64,000 nt of DNA. It comes from Galeruca laticollis. Lineage: Eukaryota > Arthropoda > Insecta > Coleoptera > Chrysomelidae. Position numbers and translations under genes: made by a program. The first letter of the stretch is position 1. Every line of letters begins with the position of its first letter. The DNA lies in contig OY998176.1 in the NCBI GenBank assembly GCA_963921935.1, positions 95,983,415-96,047,414 on the forward strand, in the 5' to 3' direction. Below, piece after piece: positions 55,637 through 64,000 of this stretch. The notes under the pieces are model-generated. The model worked only from the letters and a program-made list of their open reading frames with translations, was not told where the DNA came from and did no database searches.

Positions 55637-58027
55637 CAGCCATGTTAAACATGCGGCCCACTGAGCATTTTCCTGCGGCCCCGAATCAATTTTGAAAACA
55701 GCAATGTAATGCGGCCCGCGAGCCTGTTAAAAACCAAAAATAAAGTACTGTGATGATGAACTAAGATGCGCGCTCAACCTAAAAGCCTGGCTTGTTCCAG
55801 GAAGTTCTATCGCGCGAGAACACAGATGACGCTACCTGAACATTCTGGAAAGAACTGCCGAGAAATCACAATCCGTATATAAGCCAATACCGCTCGATTG
55901 AGTTCAGTTGTTCAGTCAGTTATGAGTCAGTTGCGATAGAATTGCGAGTTTAGTTGCGTACTTATTGTTACAACACATAACAGTACTTACTGTTATTTAT
56001 TTCGGATAAAGTTTTTAACATGTCTGTTTCAAAACCAAGTGGAAGTAAGAGGAAACTTGGAGATGAGCATCGTATCTTTCAAGAAAAGTGGGAATTAGAG
56101 TTTTTTTGCTGTGAAGTGAAATTATTTGCTTGATTTGTAACAGTACAGTCGGTGTCCCAAAATTATATAATATAAAACGTCACTATGATAGTCATAAAAC
56201 TAAGTTTGACAAGTATACAGGCATGATTAGAAACGAAAAGTTAAAAGAGTTAAAATCACGGTTAAAAGATCAACAGCTTATGTTTACAAGTCCAAAGCAA
56301 TAAAATGAATTTGCCGTTCAAGCGAGCTACGTACTGTCGGAGTTGATCGAAAAATACTCAAAACCATTCGTTGAAGGTGAATTTATAAAAGAGTGCCTTG
56401 TAAAGGCCGCGGAAATTGTAAGTCCCGGGAGCGTGAAGGCTTTACAAAATATATCCTTGTCCCGGAATACTGTCGCTGAAAGAGTTACCGAGTTGGCTGC
56501 CAATATAAGCGAACAGATAAAAACAAAATCAGACTCTTTCATTGCATTTTCTATTGCCTGTGACGAAAGTACAGATGTGTGTGGTGTGGCGCAACTCGCT
56601 GTTTTTCTTCGTGCTGTTGATAGAGATATCAACGTTTATGAAGAATTACTGGAATTAGTACCATTGCATGATACAACAACTGGGGAGGATATTTTCAATG
56701 CTGTTTATGGACTTCTGCAAAAGTACAATTTAGATTTGTCAAAACTGTATTCCGTTGCAACAGACGGAGCTCCTTCAATCACTGGAGTAAATAATGGCTT
56801 CATTAAAATATTGCAAACAAATATCAGAGAAACGGGCAGTGACAAACCAGATTTTCATCATGTTCATTGCATAATCCACCAAGAAGTTTTATGCTCAAAA
56901 GTGATCAAGTTGGAAAGGGTTTTAAAGTAAAAAAAAAATGATAAACTTCATAAGGTCACGTGGCTTGAATCAGCTTGAACAGTTTTCTGCGTTTTTACGT
57001 GATTTAGAAAGTGAGTACACTGGTTTAACTTATTATGCAGTAGTGCGATGGCTTTCATGTTCTATGGTTCTCGATGGGTTTTGGAAACTCAAAGAAGAAA
57101 TACGCCTTTTCATGGAAGTGAAAGAACAAGATGTCAGCTTATTATCCGACGTACCTTCTTAACAAGATCTTTCATTTATGGTAGACATCACACAACACTT
57201 GTCGGACTTAAATACGAAATTGCGAGGACCACGTCAAGTTATAACAGATATGCATGATCATGTTAAAGCTTTCAAGTGTAAGATGATGCTGTGGAAAAAC
57301 CAGTTAGCGGTGGATAATCTGTCACATTTTCCGACTTCAAAGGCGTATCAGGGAAGTACAAGTGGCCCAATATCATACAAAATGTATACAGAGAAAATGG
57401 GAAGCCTTCTGTCAGAATTTGAAAAGCGTTTTCAGGATTTTAAGTGCCAAGAAAACAATTTTTCTTTATTTACTGGTCTTTTCACTATCGATATTGATAA
57501 AGTTCCCCCTCACTTGCAGATGGAAGTGATTGAGATTGAGTGTCAAACCCATTTAAAAGAGAAAATTGATAGTGTTGGTACATCCGAATTTCATGAGTAC
57601 TTGTCTTTTCAATACCAAGAAATGAGGAAACTTGCCTGTAAAATCCTGTCAATGTTTGGAAGTACCTATAAGTGTGAACGAATATTTTCTTTGATGAAAG
57701 GAAACAAATCTCCCGCAAGATCGCGATTGACGGACGCACACTTGGACGCAGTTTTAAAAGTTATTTCCGCCGATAAATTCACGCCACAAATAGACAACTT
57801 AATTAAAGACAAAAGATGTCAAATATCTGGCAAAAGAAGTTAATGTTTGTAAGTTTTTGTAATGTCCTTTTTATTGGAAATTTAATAAATATACTTCTAA
57901 CATAATAGTACTTTTTTTCGTTAAGATTTTCAGTAGTTTGTCTTCTTTAAGATTAGGTTTTGCGGCCCACCTAGTCTATGGTCTTCATGCTTTTGGCCAA
58001 CCAGTGACTTTGAGTTTGACATGGCTG
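55637..58027 (+). mobile_element. hAT DNA transposon with exact 8-bp target duplication
   Basis: Terminal inverted repeats CAGCCATGT(T/C)AAAC lie at 55637-55650 and 58014-58027. The 8-bp duplication ATGTAAGG flanks it at 55629-55636 and 58028-58035. The 2,391-bp element encodes a broken hAT transposase (next entry). Joining the flanks at one copy of the duplication restores the Penelope-like frame across the site, which confirms the boundaries. Confidence 0.95.
56020..57843 (+). pseudogene. hAT transposase, broken
   Basis: From ATG 56020 a short basic N-terminus leads into a BED-type zinc-finger region (CLICNSTVG then H..H, about 56130-56220), which is already frameshifted. The core follows in frames 56343-56930 (ACDESTDVCGVAQLAVFLR, ATDGAPSITGVNNGF), 56938-57162 and 57178-57843. 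The last has the C-terminal hAT dimerisation region (CKILSMFGSTYKCERIFSLM). This layout resembles the transposase group domesticated in vertebrate ZBED/GTF2IRD2-like genes. At least three stops or shifts make it inactive. Confidence 0.85.
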
Positions 58028-59885
58028 ATGTAAGGGATATTGTTAATAATTCAAATTATATTTTAAGTGATTAGGACAAGAGGTCTATCATACATAAGAA
58101 TCCTCATTGTCCACAATTATATGGAACCGTTAAATTACATAAAATAACCAAACCAATTAGACCTGTAATTTCTTATGTTAATGCTCCCAATAATATATTG
58201 GAAAAGAGGCTTAACAATATACTTAATATTTGCGGATATGCATCTCAGTACTCAACTAGAAATTCGATACACCTAATCGAAAAGTTGAAAGCAAACAACA
58301 TGCAAGATAACTATAAAATTATTTCGTTTGATGTTACTAATATATTCACTAAAATTCGTCCTAAAGAATGTGTAATACTTGTAAGAAAATTACTAGAAGA
58401 TAAAAATATTAATCCAGGAATAATGTCAGATATACTTAATTTATTTGAGGTATATATTAATCAGAATTATTTCACTTTTGACAATAAGATATATATTCAA
58501 AATGGAGGTTTACCAATGGAAAGCCCTATATCACCAACATTTTTTTGGTTTTTTGGATAGTTTAGTAAGAAAGATCTTTGAAAGTAATATTTCGAAAAAT
58601 GTTTTATTTTGGTATAGATATGTTGATGGCATATTAGCTTATTTTATGGGTAGTGAACGACAATTAGATGTATTTTTCAACCACATCAATCATTTACACC
58701 CAAAAATTAAATATACATTAGAAATTGAAGAAAATAGCTCAATCAATTTTCTTGATTTAAAAATTCAAAGAGTTAATAATGTACTTGATTATCAAATTTA
58801 TCTAGTTCCAATCACCCGATGTCACATAAACTTGCGGCATATAATTCAATGATACATAGAGCTTTTTCAATTCATATGAACAAATGTAATTTTGATAGAG
58901 AGATTAATACATTTAGACAAATAGCAACATCCAACGGTTATCCATTACATATGATAAATAAGCTAATTTATAAAAAAGAGGAAAAAGTGGTATTACAACT
59001 AATATTTCCTAAACAAACCTATGAAATAAAAACTTATAAAACCATCACATATGCAGGAAATATTTTCAATAATATTTCAAAGATAATATCTTTAGCAATG
59101 AATACAACAAATGCTTTTAAAACAGAAAGTAACATTAGTACTGAATTGTTAAATGTAGAAACAAAAATACCACCATTAAAGAAATCAGGTATATATAAAC
59201 TCAAATGTCCAGAATGTAATGCTGTCTATTTGGGTCAGACTCTTAGGAATTTTGAAATCCGATACAGTGAACACTTACGAACATACAGATTAAAACAACC
59301 AGGAAAATCGCACTCCGCAAAACATCTACTTGACACCAATCATTCATTGACACAGAACTAGAAGTGCTGCATATTTGTGAAAAGAACAAGAGCTGGATTT
59401 CCTTGAAGAATTGAAAATTAGAAGACATTTAAGAAACCCACAATATGAAGTTGTCAATGAACAGATAAATCTAGGGAGTTCTCCACTAATAAACTGTCTT
59501 CTTAAGTGATAATTGTAAAGATCAGCAGATATAGTTTTACTGGTTTTCTATATCATTGCACAGTTATACTGATCTTAATTGGAAAAATGATATCCAGGAT
59601 ATCACCATAGGGCTAATAATATCTAAACTTTAATATTTGTAATATCACATCTTCTTCTTTTTCTATTAACATATATCAAGTCAATCACAAGTTAGGTCAC
59701 ATCTTGGTCTAGCTAAAAATAACTACTAAACTTCAGGTAGGCATCAAATGAAATGTAACTTGTCATTCTGACGATGATATTGATTTATTGAAACAATTGT
59801 CAATTTTTTAGAATTTTCAACAAATTTTATTATATTGTGGAATTATCTAGAAACAGTGACTTCAATTTAAAACACTAAGATAAGT

Positions 59886-60185
59886 ATGTGTAAATTTGCC
59901 CTATTCTAAATTGAGTTAGAGTCACTTGAACTTTGTGTGTTGTGATTGTAGGTTTCCACATCTCCACTGTCGATTTGAATTCGTGAAGTTTGAACATCTT
60001 CAGGTCAAGTATCACTAACAATCGCACTATGCACACATCTATCCACTTTTTTGTTGCCTTTCATACCAATACGTGAAGGAATGAATGAAATTAACTGATT
60101 TGTAATCGTTGCTCCTTTGAATGATAGGATGATTCGTAAGGAAATTGAAAGCCTGTATTTTGTATCGTTACCATACCAACTAGAA
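59886..60185. other. No gene seen
   Basis: Short unique spacer between the Penelope-like 3' end and the tandem repeat array. Confidence 0.4.
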
Positions 60186-61020
60186 ATAAACGGTTTTAAA
60201 GATTAAAACTCTTTTTTCCGCATCTGTGACCCTAAACAATATTCTATCATAAAATTGTTACTTGTATACACTTCGGGGGATGTATTGTGCTAACAAACCG
60301 AAAATTCTCCAAAAATGACAAAAATCTAGTACTTCAAGTACCATAGCACCCGTTGTATTAGCTTCAGTGAGCTAAATATCAATAGTTGAAACGCTCTGAA
60401 TGATATTCAATCATAAAACTGATCACTTGTATATACTCCGGAGGCAGTATCGTGCTAACAAACTGAAACTTCTCCAAAAATGACAAAAATATCATACTTA
60501 AAGTACTGTAGCACCTGTTGTATTGGCTCTGGTGAGCTGAAAATCAATAGGGTTCATCAGTGAGATGTCCTTAACAATATTCAATGATAAAATTGGTGAC
60601 TTGTTGAACTCCGGAGGCTGTATCGTGCTAACCAACTGAAATTTCGCAAAAAATGACAAAATGTCGTACTTCAAGTACCATAGCACCCGTTGTACTGGCT
60701 CTGGTGAACTGAAAATCAATAGGGTTCATCTGCGACATCTCCTCAACAAGATTCAATCATAAAATTGCTGACTTATTGCACTCCGGAGGCTGTATCGTGC
60801 TAACAAGAATTGTAAGGAAAAGTGGCCGACGACAACGACGACGACGAACGACGACGACATACACACAGGATTTTTTTCTAAAAACCGTTTTCTCGTGTTG
60901 TTGTTGATAGAAAACGTGGAAATAACTCAAAAAAAATTTTCAAAATTCCAACTTTTTTTGGGGTAAACCAATACTTTTCTCGCATATTGAAAGGTTGGGC
61001 GGAAAACTAATACTGTTAGA
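60186..61020. repeat. 165-172-bp tandem repeat array with GAC-rich end
   Basis: Begins AACGGTTTTAAAGATTAAAACT. It contains about four units (e.g. GGTGAGCTGAAAATC at 60531 and GGTGAACTGAAAATC at 60703, 172 bp apart), then CCGACGACAACGACGACGACGAACGACGACGAC at 60828-60860 and a unique tail to about 61020. The order matches the copy at 47501-51310 minus its mariner insertion. Confidence 0.85.
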
Positions 61021-62490
61021 TTTAGCTACTGCGAACTACCAATTTTCCACCGTTGACGATTATAGAGCCATAACTGTTCATGAAATCATCGACTACTGTT
61101 TTCTTCTCCAAACACATACAAACACGATTGATCTAAAGCCTTTTTGAATAAAATATGGTCTTTGGTTGAATGATTGAACCCATTGGAATAACGTAATCCT
61201 GTAATTTAACTTTGTTGATAACACTAAAAACCATTGCTTATTCTTTGCTGTTGGAAACTGCTTGATTGACTGCTGATAAGAAACTTTGGAGTTCTGCAGT
61301 TGGAAAAATATAGTTTGAATTTGAGTTTATTTTGCAGGAAATTTGGAATACGTCCCTGGCCAATAATTATGGACAGTGACATGCAAATTAAGTTAGGTAA
61401 TACTTGAAGGTGATATGCTATTCATATAGAATTTGCTAGATAATTAAGAAGAGTAAGATAAGATGAAGTCAACTTACACTGTACACAATTTGTTATAATA
61501 AACTAATTGAATTTGTAAAATTTCAGGAACTCATCTGAAATTAGTCAGGATCAAACTACCTGAGTTACCATTGAGTTAACTATTTTCACCAACAAACAAG
61601 ATATAGAGCGGTCCAAGTAAAAATATTAATGGATGAAGAGTTATTAATGATACAGTTTATCCCCCAATTAAGAATATTCTTATTCAAAAGTTTTGATCAA
61701 AAAACTTTGATATGTATGACAGTAATCATTTTTTCTACATAAATATTCTATCTTAGTCGAGGTAACATTTTTCACTGATTTCTACTAACTGTATATTGCG
61801 TATTGTTATTCTTGACCAAAATAGATAAGAGCCATTTTCTCATAAACAGGTCTCGTCTAGAATAAACATGACTCGAGAGAATTAGCTCAGTTTTTTTCAG
61901 ACAAGGTGCTACACATACAGATAGCATTCTAGAGCGGCCTATTTCGATAAGGGAAGTGACAGCGGGCACGTTTGTGTTTTTTATTTGCTGCAAAGGTAGA
62001 TATTTTTATCGGCTCAATTTACAGAACTGAGAATGTTGACAATAAAAATGTACGGAATACTTGCGACGAAGGTAAAATATTCAATCCAATTCGTTTGTGA
62101 TGATCGAAGCAAATAGAAAAATGTGGATATTTATGTATTTAAGAAGAAAATGAAAAAACAATTGAAAAGTATAAGATATAGTTGGAGAAAGAACCCCGCA
62201 CATCTTATATGGGAAAATAAGTCTACGTCAATTTCCTAGAATTTTTTATATGTTGTAGAATCGGCCATTCTGGTGAAATATTTCACTGGGCGCAACACGA
62301 TCCTAAGACTAGTTTGCGAGATACAGGATGTTGAATATGAGAAATAAGCACTTTTCATTACTCCGTATCGCTATTTTCATGCTAATTATCATCCCTGTAG
62401 GATCGTTAAATAATTTCATTGTAAACAAAGCGTTTTTTCTAAAATTCGAAGTCTTATTTCGATAAATATACAGTGTTTTTTAATAAGAAT
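61021..62490. other. No gene seen
   Basis: Noncoding A/T-rich DNA. The final part (about 62400-62490) is probably the 5' UTR of the LINE that follows. Confidence 0.4.
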
Positions 62491-62495
62491 CAAAT

Positions 62496-64000
62496 GTGTC
62501 AGTGCCAATTGATTCTTCAGTTCTACCATCACCTCCAAGTACGGAGACAATAGCGTTTCAAACGGAGTACACCCGCAGACTCAAATCCAAAATCCAAAAA
62601 CTGAATTCAACCAACCCAGAAATCTTCACCGGTGAAAAGTTAATAAGTGACAATAGCGTGCGTGTTCATAATATGAAAATTTCGTTCAAAATATCCCCGA
62701 GAACAATAAAAACCAAAGGTACGTCTAAGAATAAAATCTATAAAAAAAAACAAAAACGCTCAAAACTTTCCACGGATAAATACTCAATAACAAACAAAAA
62801 AAGTGACGCGAAAGCCGGCGATAGCGGGCATCGGGGGCTCTCTGCCCACAGTTCAGAGAATTCCAGTTCCTCAGTATATTCTGAAGAATTAAATAGAATA
62901 AGAAATAAAACGATTGAACTTGAAAATAAAAATATTTTTTTTTAAAACGAGAAAACTATCACTGACAATTTTGATAATATAGAAAAACCGATTAATGCTC
63001 AAACAACTCCGGATAAAATCAATATTTCTAAAAAGTGTTTGGAAGCGATTAATACTGAATCAATATCGAAAGCCATGAAGAATATAATCAATATACAAGA
63101 AAACAAGTGTCTAGTAGAAAGTAAAAGGTATATAGAAAAAGAAGATAAAAAGTGTATAGAAAGTCAAATAGATAAGAGGTGTCTAGGAAACTTCTACGTA
63201 AAAAAGTGTATAGGAGAAACCAGCCTTTCAGCAATTAATCATATAGAAAGCAACAAATCATATGATACTGAAATTTCAACGCCAATTTGCCGTGAAAATG
63301 ATGAGCAGGACAGTTCTATACAAACAATAACAAAAATTAGTAATAAAAATAACCAAAATATGGAAGAAGACACAATAGGCCCTATTAGCAAGCAAAACAC
63401 GACAGACGATGACATTACTACGCAAATAAAACAAAATAAAAACAAGACAACAACTGCGGTTCAAGCAATAATTCATAATCCAGCCAACCTATCATGGGCA
63501 GATGAAATCGAGGTAGAAGCAAATAAAGATAAATTCACCTCACAATATGAGACCTTGAACAAAGGCAAAGCAATTGATGCTAGGCAAATTTATCTCAAAA
63601 GAAATGAAGACTTAAACCAAATAGTAGTCGATTCCATGGAAGTCGGAGAAACTGCCCGCCAGGATATGAATTCCCGATAAAATTCAACACCTTCAATAAA
63701 ATATTAAATCAAACTGTGAAAAAACTTTCAGAAATAGTCACCAGTAATGCATTTGAATCCCTGTCTGATTCGTCAGACGACGAAATACATAAAAAACAGT
63801 CAACAATACAAAAAAAAGAAAAAAAACCCACTTTAAAAAATTCGTTCCTTCCGAATACACAACAGACGATGATAACAGAGCAGAAAAACAAGACAACAAA
63901 AGAACGAAATCAACCACAATAATCAAAAAAACTAGTCCATCCTGCCCGCCGATAGTCATCGACGGCAACGTATCTCATCACAGGGATATGGTTCACAAAT
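62496..64000 (+). mobile_element. Jockey-like LINE ORF1 (Gag-like), cut by window end
   Basis: Three broken frames (62496-62945, 63039-63680, 63716-63922 and onward) form a Lys/Ser/Asn-rich ORF1. Near the end, the sequence after 63920 contains a PPIVIDG-type motif (about 63947-63967), the marker preceding the PRE_C2HC zinc region in Jockey-clade ORF1 proteins, with SNAFESLSDSSDDE upstream. The middle holds regularly spaced KC/KKC/KRC motifs (63100-63215). The RT would lie beyond 64000. Only single stops or shifts separate the frames, so decay is moderate. Confidence 0.7.

Larger units (their letters stand above)
55556..59885 (+). mobile_element. Penelope-like element, split by a hAT insertion
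   Basis: The reading frame starts near ATG 55559, is broken by the hAT element at 55637-58027 and resumes in frame after it. Reverse transcriptase motifs follow: KLHKITKPIRPVISYVNAP (about 58134-58190), SFDVTNIFTKI, then GLPMESPISPTFF and a WYRYVDGILAYF box near 58600 (the catalytic Asp-Asp position reads V-D-G). The C-terminal GIY-YIG endonuclease (58819-59361) has GIYKLKCPECNAVYLGQTL. Frameshifts near 58555, 58850 and 59355 disable it. The 3' UTR (59520-59885) carries the family end sequence in inverted relation to 54740. Confidence 0.88.

Overview
The window is eukaryotic, AT-rich, intron-bearing DNA. It is dominated by nested transposable elements of types typical of arthropod genomes: BEL/Pao, gypsy, several LINE lineages, Penelope-like, hAT, piggyBac, two Tc1/mariner lineages and fold-back repeats. 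An insect is the best guess; the order cannot be fixed from sequence alone. Nothing prokaryotic is present. Nearly all open frames belong to mobile elements, and most are broken.

1-10,270: a compact, gene-dense block that I read as a fragment of a Maverick/Polinton (adintovirus-like) DNA element. On the minus strand it has an unrecognised 234-aa gene, a retroviral-type integrase with a chromodomain (one nonsense codon), a protein with phage-tail-fibre-like motifs, a 333-aa conserved-type protein (one frameshift) and an intact packaging ATPase. On the plus strand, starting from a 74-bp divergent promoter, it has a parvovirus-type phospholipase A2 protein whose calcium loop is split by a 64-nt spliceosomal intron, an adenain-like cysteine protease, a small unknown protein, a penton-type minor capsid protein (one frameshift) and the first ~49 codons of a probable major capsid protein, cut by a LINE. 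To the left, beyond a 157-bp near-perfect palindrome, lies an intronless matrix metalloproteinase gene with an intact catalytic half and a broken hemopexin half. No protein-primed DNA polymerase B is visible.

10,267-25,900: a 5'-truncated LINE carrying a Penelope-like fragment; a nearly complete, young BEL/Pao retrotransposon (13,339-19,807, 5-bp target duplication, near-identical LTRs, one in-frame TGA in gag-pol); gypsy relics; and a long decayed LINE on the minus strand.

25,900-47,500: mostly decayed DNA with a piggyBac relic, fold-back repeats beside (AT)n tracts, LINE relics, one possible host exon (31,836-32,067), gypsy gag/protease and envelope relics, a Tc1/mariner element (40,951-42,419) and another LINE.

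47,500-64,000: a 165-172-bp tandem repeat family hit by a mariner-type element with ~0.8-kb inverted repeats (48,027-50,845), a truncated second copy of that element, Penelope-like copies in both orientations, a hAT element (55,637-58,027) sitting inside a Penelope-like reading frame with an exact 8-bp duplication, a further copy of the tandem repeat family, and the ORF1 of a Jockey-like LINE that runs off the window end.

The most interesting parts are the virus-like block, its spliced phospholipase gene, the adjacent metalloproteinase and the palindrome between them. No search could be run, so family names rest on motifs.
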